This document shows positions 8,134-16,354 of a stretch of 35,271 bases of DNA, one piece after another. Position 1 is the first letter of the stretch. Every line of letters starts with the position of its first letter. The DNA is from Halobacteriovoraceae bacterium (GTDB lineage Bacteria; Bdellovibrionota; Bacteriovoracia; Bacteriovoracales; Bacteriovoracaceae). Location of the stretch: the NCBI GenBank assembly GCA_002718735.1, contig PBFR01000037.1:1-35271 (forward strand), given 5' to 3'. The notes beneath the pieces were generated by a model. The model was not told the DNA's origin. It saw nothing but the letters and a program-made list of their open reading frames with translations, and ran no database searches. A program made the position numbers and the translations under genes.

Positions 8134-9265
8134 ACAAAGTTGCTTAATATTGGCCGGTGAAAGATCTGGTGAAGATCATGCACTTACCTTCTTTGATGAA
8201 CTCAAGGATATGGTGCCCAATTGTGAATTTTTTGGTGTCGGAGGGGAGAGGCTTCGCTCTAGGGGAGTGGAAACTCTTTATGACGTTAAAGACTTCTCTG
8301 GTATTGGAATTTCAGAGATCCTGTCCAAGATTCCGTTTTATTTTAAAGCACTCGATCGAATCATTGAGGAAGTGGACAAGCGCCAAACCAAAACAGCTAT
8401 ACTAATCGACTTTCAAGGCTTTAATCTGAAACTTGCAAAGAAACTCAAGAAAAGGGGAGTTAAGGTTCTTTACTACGTTGCTCCCCAAGCATGGGCATGG
8501 AAAGCATATAGAGCAAAGGCCTTGCAAGAGTGTGTTCATACTTTGTTCACAATTCTGCCTTTCGAGAAAAAGTGGTTCTCAGACAGAGGTGTCTCTAAAA
8601 CTCGCTCGGTAATTCATCCTCTGATGATAGAGCATGGACAAAGACTCAAAGAATTAACGGTTAAAAAACATTCTCGCTTTAAGGATCGTAATCCACGCAT
8701 TCTTTTGTTGCCTGGAAGTAGAAGAAGTGAAGTTCAGGCCTTATTGCCGGTTTACGAGAAGGCGATGATGCTTCTTGGTGAGAACGAAGAATTTGAGCTT
8801 GGAATTGTAAATGTGGAGAGTGTCCCAAGTGAATGCTATGAAAGCGGTCTTAGTTTCAATAAAGTTTACGACTCTGAAGAGCTACCAAGTGCTTTTGAGT
8901 GGGCAGATATGTGTGTGGCCGCTTCAGGAACAGTGACTCTCTCCTGTGGTCTGTATGGTGTGCCAACTGTTGTTTGCTATAAACTAAGTCTAGTGACTGA
9001 GTTTATTTTTAGTCTTTTGGTGAAGTATGATGGGCCTGTTTCTCTAACAAACATAACGCATCAAAAATATCTTTTTCCCGAGCTCATTCAGCATCACGCA
9101 GATAGGTACAATATTGTTAAGCATCTCAAAAGGTGGATTAAAGATCCTAAAGAATACGATTCTATTTCAGAAGAACTTTATCAAACAAAACAGATGTTGA
9201 GTGGAGAGGATTTTTCGGTTCCTCAATACATGGCAGAAGTGATACAATCCAGCTATGAATCTTAA
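8123..9265 (+). CDS. lpxB: Lipid-A-disaccharide synthase LpxB
   Basis: A 380-residue GT19 glycosyltransferase (E. coli 382). Landmarks are AGERSGEDHA (about residues 11-20), the conserved APQAWAWKAYR segment and the LLPGSRRSEV nucleotide-binding motif (around residue 197). It joins UDP-diacyl-sugar and lipid X into the beta-1,6 disaccharide at the inner face of the inner membrane. The start must be TTG 8123: it is the only initiation codon that keeps the first beta-strand before AGERSGE, and it overlaps the upstream stop by 11 bases. Its own end overlaps lpxK by another 11 bases. The unusual start and overlaps suggest tight translational coupling to the oxidoreductase. Confidence 0.93.
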   Translation: MKSKQSCLILAGERSGEDHALTFFDELKDMVPNCEFFGVGGERLRSRGVETLYDVKDFSGIGISEILSKIPFYFKALDRIIEEVDKRQTKTAILIDFQGFNLKLAKKLKKRGVKVLYYVAPQAWAWKAYRAKALQECVHTLFTILPFEKKWFSDRGVSKTRSVIHPLMIEHGQRLKELTVKKHSRFKDRNPRILLLPGSRRSEVQALLPVYEKAMMLLGENEEFELGIVNVESVPSECYESGLSFNKVYDSEELPSAFEWADMCVAASGTVTLSCGLYGVPTVVCYKLSLVTEFIFSLLVKYDGPVSLTNITHQKYLFPELIQHHADRYNIVKHLKRWIKDPKEYDSISEELYQTKQMLSGEDFSVPQYMAEVIQSSYES

Positions 9266-10319
9266 GCTTGTCTCAAATGTCTTTTTGCTACCCGTCTCAA
9301 AATTATGGGATTTTGTTTATAGAGTTCGGCGATCATTCTATGAGTATGGATTAATTAAAAAAGAGTATTTTAAAGTCCCAATCATCTCTGTTGGAAACGT
9401 GACCTTTGGCGGAACTGGAAAAACTCCAATGATTATTTGGTTGGTTTCCAAGCTTGAAGATTATAATCAAATTCCAGCAGTTTTAACCCGCGGTTATAAG
9501 GGAGATATGGAGAATAAATCTGGGATAATTAAAGGTGGACAAAGATTTAGGTCCAACCCCCAGGTCTTTGGCGATGAGCCAATGCTTATTTCTCAGAGAC
9601 TTAAAAAGGGAGCAGTGATTGTTGGAAAAAGAAGGGCACAAAACCTAAAAAAATACTTTCACGAGGTAAGGCCGGATGTGGTTTTACTAGATGATGGGTT
9701 CCAGCACATTCAACTCTATAGATCTTTTAATATCGTACTGTTTGACGCTCTTCTACCTATCGATAGATATAAGACAGCTCCATTAGGCTACCTACGAGAG
9801 GGACTAACCTCACTTAGACATGCTGATGCAATACTCGTTAGTCGCTCCGATCAAGCAAGCGAGGAGCAATTGGAGTCCCTTTTTAGACTTCTAAGACCCT
9901 ACCATCGAGAAGATACAATTATAGGTAAGTTTAAATATATACCGGCCGGTCTCTATGACTGTTACTATAAAAAGCAGATGGAAACGAGCGAGCTTAAGGG
10001 TAAAAAGGTTCTTGCTTTAAGCGCAATTGCTTCGCCTGAGGCCTTTTATAAAATGCTGGAGAATGCGGGAGCTGAAATTGTAGAGAAGATTGATTACCCC
10101 GATCATCACTTTTTTAGCGATGAAGAAATCAATGACATCCTTTTGAGGGCAACTAAGCATAATGCATTGGTTTTAACTAGTGAGAAAGACATGGTTAAAA
10201 TTAGAAGAGTCTCTCAGGACGACAGGATCTTATTCCTAAGCATTTCTGTAGACTTCATCTCCGGAGAGGAAGAGCTTTTGTCGGGTATAAAGAAAGTTAT
10301 CAACCTTGATTATCAATAG
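9255..10319 (+). CDS. lpxK: Tetraacyldisaccharide 4'-kinase LpxK
   Basis: A 354-residue membrane-associated kinase (E. coli 328). It has the P-loop VGNVTFGGTGKTP (about residues 46-58), a TRGY motif at 78-81 and the DDGFQH motif at 146-151 that carries the catalytic Asp-His pair. An amphipathic or membrane-anchoring N-terminal helix covers about residues 5-25. LpxK phosphorylates the 4' position of the tetraacyl disaccharide. ATG 9255 lies inside the end of lpxB, giving an 11-base overlap. This completes the visible set lpxA, lpxB, lpxD and lpxK; lpxC, lpxH or equivalent, and waaA are not in the window. The presence of LpxK implies that a 4'-phosphate is made at least transiently. Confidence 0.93.
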   Translation: MNLKLVSNVFLLPVSKLWDFVYRVRRSFYEYGLIKKEYFKVPIISVGNVTFGGTGKTPMIIWLVSKLEDYNQIPAVLTRGYKGDMENKSGIIKGGQRFRSNPQVFGDEPMLISQRLKKGAVIVGKRRAQNLKKYFHEVRPDVVLLDDGFQHIQLYRSFNIVLFDALLPIDRYKTAPLGYLREGLTSLRHADAILVSRSDQASEEQLESLFRLLRPYHREDTIIGKFKYIPAGLYDCYYKKQMETSELKGKKVLALSAIASPEAFYKMLENAGAEIVEKIDYPDHHFFSDEEINDILLRATKHNALVLTSEKDMVKIRRVSQDDRILFLSISVDFISGEEELLSGIKKVINLDYQ

Positions 10320-10356
10320 AATGGGATTAAAATAGAAAGATAACCAAGGATCAACT

Positions 10357-11439
10357 GTGAACTTTCTATTTTTAGCCATTTTCTCTCTTATTTTATCTTC
10401 ATGTTCTACTCAAAGTTGGAGCGAACTCTTTGGCGGAGATAACCCTGAAGAGAGAAATAAAGAGCTAATGGAATCTTTCGGAACCGAAGAAGAGGTTCTT
10501 GAAAAGTTCACGGAGTCTAAAGACGCAGGCCCTAGTCCTGAGCCCGCCCCAGTAGTCGAAAAAAAAGAAAAGAAAGCACCTGTATATAAAAAGAAAAAAA
10601 CTCAAAGGCCAAAGAAGGAGCAAGCTCCCAAGAAGCGAGTGGCCACTAAGACTGAAAAGCAGGCTCCTGCGGCCAACTACCCTTTAGACTATCCAAAAGA
10701 GCTGAAAGTGATGTCCAAGTCCAGTGAAATACTTTGGAGAGAGTTTGATCCAAAATTTTTTACAGGAGAGAAAATATTTATGGATATCAATTACATGGGG
10801 ATATCCACTGGAAAAATCGTTTTAAGCACTGAAAAAGAAACTGTAATTGGAGAAACACCGGTTTATCACATACACGCAAGAGTTAAAACTGCCGATTACT
10901 ATAGATACTTGTACGAGTTAGACGACAATATCGATTCATACATATCCAAGAGTACCAAAACCCCTGTAAAGTTTAGTCTAATTCAAAGAGAATCTGGCCA
11001 AGATGTGGATGACCTTCAACTTTTTGATTTGGAAAAACTTACCACCTATTCCTTTTATAAAAGGGTAAGTGGCGAGCGAACTAAAAAGAAAAAACATGAA
11101 GGTTTTGTACCAAAAAGATTTTCGGATCCTCTATCAGTAATATGGTTTTTAAGAGGCCTTCCAATGGATAAAGGAAAAAGCTTTAAAGTTCCAATTATCA
11201 ATAGAGGCAAGATTGTTATCTTAGAGGCAAAGAATGAAGGTATGGAAACAATAGATACTGAGCTTGGTAAAAAGAAGGCGTATAAAATGTCTGCCTTTAC
11301 AAGCTATACCGGCGAGACTCTTAAAAGTGGAAAAATGACATTCTGGTTTTCCGCCGATGAGAAACGAGTCTTTTTAAAGTTTAATGCAAAAATAAAAATT
11401 GGCTCAATCAGTGGTGAGATAAAAAAATACAAGCTATGA
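10357..11439 (+). CDS. DUF3108-like lipoprotein with Lys/Pro-rich linker
   Basis: A 360-residue predicted lipoprotein. The N-terminus (FLFLAIFSLILSSC) carries a lipobox with Cys at about residue 16. Residues 50-105 form a low-complexity Lys/Pro/Glu-rich linker, and the rest (about 120-360) is a beta-rich domain. The segments FFTGEKIFMDINYMGISTG and SLIQRESGQDVDDLQLFD resemble the DUF3108 family of periplasmic proteins, whose function is not established. It follows lpxK by 37 bases and overlaps the glycosyltransferase by four (ATGA), so it belongs to the envelope operon. The start is GTG 10357 with AAGGA at 10346-10350. A role in envelope or LPS assembly is inferred from context only. Confidence 0.65.
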   Translation: MNFLFLAIFSLILSSCSTQSWSELFGGDNPEERNKELMESFGTEEEVLEKFTESKDAGPSPEPAPVVEKKEKKAPVYKKKKTQRPKKEQAPKKRVATKTEKQAPAANYPLDYPKELKVMSKSSEILWREFDPKFFTGEKIFMDINYMGISTGKIVLSTEKETVIGETPVYHIHARVKTADYYRYLYELDDNIDSYISKSTKTPVKFSLIQRESGQDVDDLQLFDLEKLTTYSFYKRVSGERTKKKKHEGFVPKRFSDPLSVIWFLRGLPMDKGKSFKVPIINRGKIVILEAKNEGMETIDTELGKKKAYKMSAFTSYTGETLKSGKMTFWFSADEKRVFLKFNAKIKIGSISGEIKKYKL

Positions 11440-12593
11440 AAGAAAGAGTTCATGTAAATGATTTAACCACCCTTTTTATCTGTCCAAGTACTGAGTGGAG
11501 AACTCTTGAAAGAAAGGCAATTGCTGATTGTTTATATCTACGCGATAGTGGTGGGAATCCCATTCTTTTTTGTGTGAAAGGATCCTATGTGGACAGGGAG
11601 GCAGACAAAAAAGATCTGCCCAGAATTTACTACACTGGCCAAAAGCTTGATAGGCTTTTTGACCTTCGCTATATCAGAGACATGAGCAAAATTCTTAAAG
11701 AGAACCGATTTGACATTGTTCATTGCTATAACTTGGACTTTATTTGGGGGCTATGTTTTGTATTATTGTCCAATCCGAAAGTGCCCCTTCTGTTAACATT
11801 TAATCACTTTTTGAACTACACCCAAAAATCCCTTTGGCAAAGGTGGCTATTTAGAAGAGTAGATTTGATAATAACTTTCTCCCAGACAACAAAAGAGATA
11901 GCACAAGAGACTCTTCCAGTAAGTTTGCGAAAGGTGAAGATCGCTGGAGGAGGAATAGACATTCTCCCTAGACCTGAGAGAGTGGAAAAGCTTGTTAAAA
12001 GACTTGGAACAATTGTTTGTGGGGCAGAGGATTACGAGAGAGTAAAAGTTGTTATCTATGCTCTTCACGCCCTAATTCCATCAACTGTTGATTTGGGAAT
12101 TAGGGTTGAATTTTCTTTATTCATGGAGGATGAACAAGAGGAAATTAAAAAGGCCTTAGAAGAGCTAATAGTGACTCTGGAAATGAATGAAGTCGTTAGT
12201 TTTAAACCTCTTCTAAGCGAGTATAGTCCTTTTAAAGAGGTAGATGTTTTTGTGAGTACATCCTTTGAGGAGCCATTTAACGATTATGAGATTATGGCAC
12301 TGCTTTCTCATGTTCCCGTGATTTTTCCAAGAACGGCCTCACGGCAATCAATTCTTTTAAAGTACAAGTGGGTCGGAGAGTCATATTACTTTGAAGATGC
12401 AAGAGAGCTGAAGTCAAAACTTCTTAAGCTTCTAATAAATGAGCAAGTATATTTAAATGAACTCCAAGAGAGTCATGAGCAGATTAAAGACCTTCATGGG
12501 ATTGAGGCATACGCTCAAAGAGTCTCAGGATTTTATGAAAGACTATACGCAAAGCGTCTTAGGTATTTACGTCACAAGGCCAACCTGAATTAA
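11436..12593 (+). CDS. GT-B fold glycosyltransferase, probably GT4-like
   Basis: A 385-residue protein with a two-lobed GT-B layout. The N-terminal lobe has FDIVHCYNLDFIWGL (about residues 95-110) and LLTFNHFLNY. The linker DLIITFSQTTKEIA leads to a GGGID motif typical of GT4 enzymes. The C-terminal lobe has DVFVSTSFEEPFNDYEIMAL, where the paired acidic residues match the E-x7-E donor-binding region. No signal peptide is visible, so it would act at the cytoplasmic face. It starts within the preceding lipoprotein's stop (ATGA) and is the last gene of the envelope operon. Lipid A, LPS core or a glycolipid are likely acceptors. The donor and product cannot be told from sequence. Confidence 0.7.
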   Translation: MKERVHVNDLTTLFICPSTEWRTLERKAIADCLYLRDSGGNPILFCVKGSYVDREADKKDLPRIYYTGQKLDRLFDLRYIRDMSKILKENRFDIVHCYNLDFIWGLCFVLLSNPKVPLLLTFNHFLNYTQKSLWQRWLFRRVDLIITFSQTTKEIAQETLPVSLRKVKIAGGGIDILPRPERVEKLVKRLGTIVCGAEDYERVKVVIYALHALIPSTVDLGIRVEFSLFMEDEQEEIKKALEELIVTLEMNEVVSFKPLLSEYSPFKEVDVFVSTSFEEPFNDYEIMALLSHVPVIFPRTASRQSILLKYKWVGESYYFEDARELKSKLLKLLINEQVYLNELQESHEQIKDLHGIEAYAQRVSGFYERLYAKRLRYLRHKANLN

Positions 12594-12910
12594 AATAATC
12601 TATCAAATTGTAAGCTTTTGAATTTGTTGACTTGTTTGTGTGTTAAACCTCCTGGGACTCCCTAGCATCAGGAGTAATCCAGAGAGGGAAATGTTCATGC
12701 TAGTTGGCCATTAATGGGGTATCTAAGCCACTAAAATAACTTAAAAAAAAGTGACTACTTAAAGATTTTTTAATGCTATTAAATGCTCACCAAGAGCTTG
12801 ATTCCAACGGGATTTAAATAGCTTAAGTTGTTGACTTCTCTCCCATGTCATCATATAAATCTAAACCCTCTACAGTAGTAGAATTAATGCCAGTTTTTAA
12901 GAGGTGTCTT
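12594..12910. other. Gene-free region upstream of rpsA with several inverted repeats
   Basis: 317 bases with no convincing ORF. Visible structure: CTCCTG (12650-12655) pairs with CAGGAG further on (about 12669-12674). GGGACTCCC (12654-12662) is a compact palindrome. CTAGCAT (12662-12668) is the exact complement of ATGCTAG (12697-12703). TTAAAAAA (12741-12748) pairs with TTTTTTAA (12766-12773). Several arms overlap, so they are mutually exclusive or form a compact or switching fold. None is followed by a T tract, so none is a normal terminator. The region ends in the rpsA promoter. It does not match any riboswitch or conserved RNA that I can recall. Confidence 0.5.
12831..12859 (+). promoter_or_regulatory. 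Sigma70-type promoter of rpsA
   Basis: A TTGACT -35 box (12831-12836) and a TATAAA -10 box (12854-12859) are separated by exactly 17 bases. Each differs from consensus by one base. Transcription would start near 12866, giving a 5' leader of about 45 bases before the rpsA ATG at 12911. The position rules out the longer rpsA frame from ATG 12845, because that start would lie upstream of the transcription start. Confidence 0.75.
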
Positions 12911-14635
12911 ATGACAACTACACAAATCCCCGCGTGGGCAAAAGAATTTGAAGTCGTTACTTCCGAAGAAGAAGCAGCGCAAAGAGGGAGCGAAGAATTT
13001 GAGAAACTTCTCAATGAAACCAGCTCTAAAAGCTTCCAAGAAGGTGAAGTTTACAAAGGTAAAGTAATCGCTATCACTGATGACCTAGTTACAGTTGATA
13101 TCGGTTATAAGCAAGAAGGTCTTGTTTTTGCCAAAGAATTTAGAAATTACGACGGTACGTTGAAAGTTTCTGAAGGCGATGAAATCGAAGTTTACTTGGA
13201 GAGACTTGAGTCTCACCTAGGAAACCTTGTTCTTTCTAAAGACAAAGCCGAAATCCTTAAAGCTTGGGACAAAATCTCCGAAGCTTGTGAGAAAGGTCAA
13301 CCTGTTAAGGGTACTGTTATCGCTAAAGTTAAAGGCGGTCTATCAGTTGACATCGGTGTTAAAGCGTTCCTTCCAGGATCTCAAATTGACATCAGACCTA
13401 CTAAGAATCTTGATAAGTTCATTGGTAAGACAATGGAATTCAAGGTTATTAAATTTAACAAGAAAAGAGGGAACATCGTTCTTTCTAGAAGAGCTATCCT
13501 TCAAGAGGAAAGAGGCAAGTTGAGAGACGAGACTCTTGAGCAAATCTCTGAAGGTATGGTTGTTAAGGGTATCGTTAAAAATATCACTGACTACGGTGCG
13601 TTTATCGACCTTGGTGGTGTTGATGGCCTACTTCACATTACTGATATGTCTTGGGGAAGAGTTAAGCACCCTTCTAACCTATTGGCAGTTGGCGATGAAA
13701 TTGATGTTAAGATCTTGAAGTATGACGCTTCTAAAGAAAGAGTTTCTCTAGGACTTAAGCAAGTACAACCAAACCCTTGGGAATCAGCTCAGGAAAAATA
13801 CCAAACTGGTACTAAGGTTAAAGGTGAAATCGTTTCAATTAAAGATTATGGAATCTTTGTTGAGCTAGACGATGGAATTGAAGGACTTGTTCACGTATCT
13901 GAAGTTTCTTGGACTAATCCTAAGGGACCTATCAAAGGTCACAACGTAGGTGATACAATTGAAGCTCAGGTTCTAGAAGTAGACGTTGAGAATAAGAGAA
14001 TCTCTCTTGGTCTTAAGCAGCTTCTTGCAAACCCATGGGACGAACTTGAAGTTCAATACCCTGTTGGGAAAGAAGTTGAAGGTGTTGTAAAAGCAGTTGT
14101 TGATTTTGGTGTTTTCGTTGATCTTGACGGAGCTCCAGTTGACGCTCTTATTCACGTAAGCGACATCTCTTGGACTAAGAAAAATATTAACCCAAGTGAA
14201 GAGTTCAAAGTAGGCGACAAGGTAAAAGCTGTTGTTCTAACTGTTGATAAAGACAATTCTAAATTCTGCCTAGGGATCAAGCAACTTGAAGAAGATCCTT
14301 GGAAGAGAATCGAAGAAAGAATGCCAGTTGGCTCTGTTGTTGAAGGCGAAGTTGTAAGAGTTACTGACTTTGGTGCTTTCGTAGAGCTAGAGACAGGAAT
14401 TGAAGGTCTGATCCACATTTCTGAACTGTCAGAAGAGAGAGTTGAGAAGCCAAGCGATGTTATCAAAGTTGGTGACAAAGTTAAGGCCTTGATCATGTCT
14501 ATTGACAAGGACGACAAGAAAATTGCTCTTTCGAAGAAAAACGCTGAGAATGGCGCTGATCTTTCGAAATACCAAGATGAGCAAGGTGGAACAAGTGCTC
14601 TAGCAGAGAAACTGAAAGGCTTTTCTGTAGATTAA
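12911..14635 (+). CDS. rpsA: 30S ribosomal protein S1
   Basis: A 574-residue protein with six S1 (OB-fold) domains at roughly 45-113, 129-195, 215-282, 300-368, 386-456 and 474-543. This is the same number as E. coli S1 (557 residues). Domains 3-6 show the strongest RNA-binding pattern, for example DYGAFIDL plus GLLHITDMSW. S1 binds mRNA leaders and brings them to the 30S subunit. Start ATG 12911 follows GAGGTG (12901-12906) and the promoter. The frame stays open upstream to ATG 12845, but that extension covers the -10 box. S1 normally represses its own translation through its leader. The gene ends 27 bases before a strong terminator, so it is probably monocistronic. Confidence 0.95.
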   Translation: MTTTQIPAWAKEFEVVTSEEEAAQRGSEEFEKLLNETSSKSFQEGEVYKGKVIAITDDLVTVDIGYKQEGLVFAKEFRNYDGTLKVSEGDEIEVYLERLESHLGNLVLSKDKAEILKAWDKISEACEKGQPVKGTVIAKVKGGLSVDIGVKAFLPGSQIDIRPTKNLDKFIGKTMEFKVIKFNKKRGNIVLSRRAILQEERGKLRDETLEQISEGMVVKGIVKNITDYGAFIDLGGVDGLLHITDMSWGRVKHPSNLLAVGDEIDVKILKYDASKERVSLGLKQVQPNPWESAQEKYQTGTKVKGEIVSIKDYGIFVELDDGIEGLVHVSEVSWTNPKGPIKGHNVGDTIEAQVLEVDVENKRISLGLKQLLANPWDELEVQYPVGKEVEGVVKAVVDFGVFVDLDGAPVDALIHVSDISWTKKNINPSEEFKVGDKVKAVVLTVDKDNSKFCLGIKQLEEDPWKRIEERMPVGSVVEGEVVRVTDFGAFVELETGIEGLIHISELSEERVEKPSDVIKVGDKVKALIMSIDKDDKKIALSKKNAENGADLSKYQDEQGGTSALAEKLKGFSVD

Positions 14636-14662
14636 TTTTTAAAACATAGTTTTAGAAATATA

Positions 14663-14688
14663 GGGGGATCTTCTGATCCCCCTTTTTT
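14663..14688 (+). terminator. Rho-independent terminator of rpsA
   Basis: A perfect 8-bp stem GGGGGATC / GATCCCCC (14663-14670 and 14675-14682) with a TTCT loop is followed by six T (14683-14688). The T tract overlaps the stop codon of the minus-strand gene at 14687. The hairpin could also terminate that gene in the other direction, though the T run on that side is weak. Confidence 0.92.
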
Positions 14689-15331
14689 ATTGCGGCCGGA
14701 TTAAAAATCCAAACATGAAATAATACTTAGTCAGCTCTTCCCCGTCCTCAACATTCAAAGGTTCTTGGTAGTTGAAGCTTGCAAATAGGCCGTAATCAGA
14801 GGTTAAGCTTTTATCGTAGGCCAAGGAAACCATTGGGCCGTAAGTACTCTTAGAAGCACTTGTATCTAGCTCAGAGCTAGTTATTTTGCTTTCACCTATA
14901 TTCACATCAGATGCTTTAAAGTCATAGAATCCACCGAGTCCAAAAGAGATGTTAGACTGCAGATCATATCTTCCAAGAAAGTGGGTCTGAAACTTCTGAA
15001 CTTCCTCTAAAAGAATGTTGTCTTCCTTTCTAACGGAGTACTCTTTTGTAAGCCTTGTTGCCCCTGCATCCCAGGAGAATCTCTCCGTTAGAAAGCCTTT
15101 GATCCATATTCCCAGTCCGAGCTCATTATGATTTAGGCCGTCGGAGTCCATATCATCAGTCTGTTCAATCTGAATGGGTGATCCAAGCCCAAGTCCTAAA
15201 AGCCATTTTGGTTTTTTGGACTTTTCAGAAACAAAAATGGTCTTTTGGGCTATTAATTGCTCATCTGTATTTTTGTCGAGTGAATGACCTAGAACTGAAT
15301 AGGTTAACGATATGATAAGGATGAGTAGCAT
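14687..15331 (-). CDS. Predicted outer membrane beta-barrel protein, function unknown
   Basis: A 214-residue protein. The N-terminus (MLLILIISLTYSVLGHS) is a likely signal peptide. The mature part alternates aromatic and hydrophobic residues in short strands (e.g. LGLGIWIKGFLTERFSW, ISFGLGGFYDF, YGLFASFNYQEP, YYFMFGFLIRP), as expected for a small eight-stranded outer membrane barrel. I do not recognise a named family. The start has a good Shine-Dalgarno (GAAAGGA, about eight bases upstream). It stands alone, convergent with rpsA and 72 bases downstream of rlmK on the same strand, so it may be read through from rlmK or have its own promoter. A surface porin-like or adhesin-like role is only a guess. 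Confidence 0.6.
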   Translation of the reverse strand: MLLILIISLTYSVLGHSLDKNTDEQLIAQKTIFVSEKSKKPKWLLGLGLGSPIQIEQTDDMDSDGLNHNELGLGIWIKGFLTERFSWDAGATRLTKEYSVRKEDNILLEEVQKFQTHFLGRYDLQSNISFGLGGFYDFKASDVNIGESKITSSELDTSASKSTYGPMVSLAYDKSLTSDYGLFASFNYQEPLNVEDGEELTKYYFMFGFLIRPQ

Positions 15332-15403
15332 TTTATTCCTTTCTATAATGCTACTTTATTGAGCTATCTCGGTAAAAGAGGGAGAAGCTTATTTATTTCA
15401 TTG

Positions 15404-16348
15404 TTAATCTCTATGTTTTATCAAAAAACAGTGATGAATTTTGAGATCTGAGAAGTCTTGAGGGATTGATTTTAAACTAACGTCTTTTATATCAAAGTCT
15501 TCACTCAAAATAGGATCAAGCTTGAACTTTCTAAAATTATTGGAAAAATATAGGTCGCCACCTTTATTTAACCTATTCATGCATAGTCTGATCAGGCCCA
15601 AATGATCTCTCTGCACATCAAAGGAGCCCTCCATTCTTTTAGAATTGGAAAAGCTTGGAGGATCACAGAAAATAAGGTCATATTTGGACTCTTCTGATTT
15701 CAAAAACTCAAATGTATCGCTATGGATGAAGTTGTGATCATTTATAGTTAAGTTGTTTAGCCTAAAGTTGTCTTTGGCCCAATTTAAGTAGGTCTTTGAC
15801 ATGTCCACTGATGTGGTGAAACCTTTACCCATTGCAGCTGCCACACTAAATGATCCTGTGTAACAGAAAAGGTTTAAAAAGCGCTTATTCTTTGAAATTG
15901 ATCGAATTTCTTTTCTAAGAGGACGATGGTCTAGGAAAAGGCCCGAGTCTAGATAATCGCTAAGGTTAACTTTATATTTGCACCCATTTTCGGTAATTAC
16001 CATTGTCTCACCCTCTGCTGTGAAGGTTTCGTATTGGCTTTTACCCTTTTTAATTTCACGCACCTTTAGAAAGATCTTTGATTCATTAATATTAAGTGTG
16101 GCCGTAATCGCCTCGATTATATCCGAGCGATGCTGTTTGACTTTCCTTTGATTTTCTTCTGTCGGTTCAAGCTTTTTCCCCTTTTCCCATACAATGGCAC
16201 TATCCTTGTATATATCAATAATAAAAGGATATTGAGGGATGTCTTTGTCATAGAGACGGTATGCCTCAATATTGTTTTGGGATAAAAACTTTTTGAGCTT
16301 TTTATGGTTTTTCCTAAGGCGGTTTTGAATAGTTGTTTTATCTTCCAT
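15404..16348 (-). CDS. rlmK: Stand-alone RlmK-type 23S rRNA methyltransferase
   Basis: A 314-residue class I SAM methyltransferase closely resembling the C-terminal half of E. coli RlmKL, which makes m7G2069 in 23S rRNA. Shared features: start NRLRKNHKKL, then YRLYDKDIPQYPF, the DYLDSGLFLDHRPLR region, SAM motif I LNLFCYTGSFSVAAA, acidic loop SVDMSKTYLNWAKDN, catalytic DPPSFSNSKRM and FDVQRDH. The RlmL half (THUMP plus m2G2445 domain) is absent. ATG 16348 is chosen over TTG 16369 because family similarity begins just after it and a TATAAT box lies between the two. The predicted transcript starts at or next to the ATG, so the mRNA may be leaderless. It is divergent from clpS. Confidence 0.82.
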   Translation of the reverse strand: MEDKTTIQNRLRKNHKKLKKFLSQNNIEAYRLYDKDIPQYPFIIDIYKDSAIVWEKGKKLEPTEENQRKVKQHRSDIIEAITATLNINESKIFLKVREIKKGKSQYETFTAEGETMVITENGCKYKVNLSDYLDSGLFLDHRPLRKEIRSISKNKRFLNLFCYTGSFSVAAAMGKGFTTSVDMSKTYLNWAKDNFRLNNLTINDHNFIHSDTFEFLKSEESKYDLIFCDPPSFSNSKRMEGSFDVQRDHLGLIRLCMNRLNKGGDLYFSNNFRKFKLDPILSEDFDIKDVSLKSIPQDFSDLKIHHCFLIKHRD

Positions 16349-16354
16349 AACACG

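Noticed and set aside
10500..10680. Lys/Pro-rich segment of the DUF3108 lipoprotein as a second histone-like protein
   Set aside because: It is an internal linker after a lipobox, so it is exported. Its composition is Lys/Pro/Glu without a repeat period.
12627..12648. TTGACT followed by TTAAAC as a second promoter before rpsA
   Set aside because: The spacing between the boxes is only 10 bases and no better -10 box lies at 16-18 bases.
12845..12910. N-terminal extension of rpsA from ATG 12845
   Set aside because: It covers the -10 box and lies upstream of the predicted transcription start. The S1 N-terminus fits ATG 12911 with GAGGTG.
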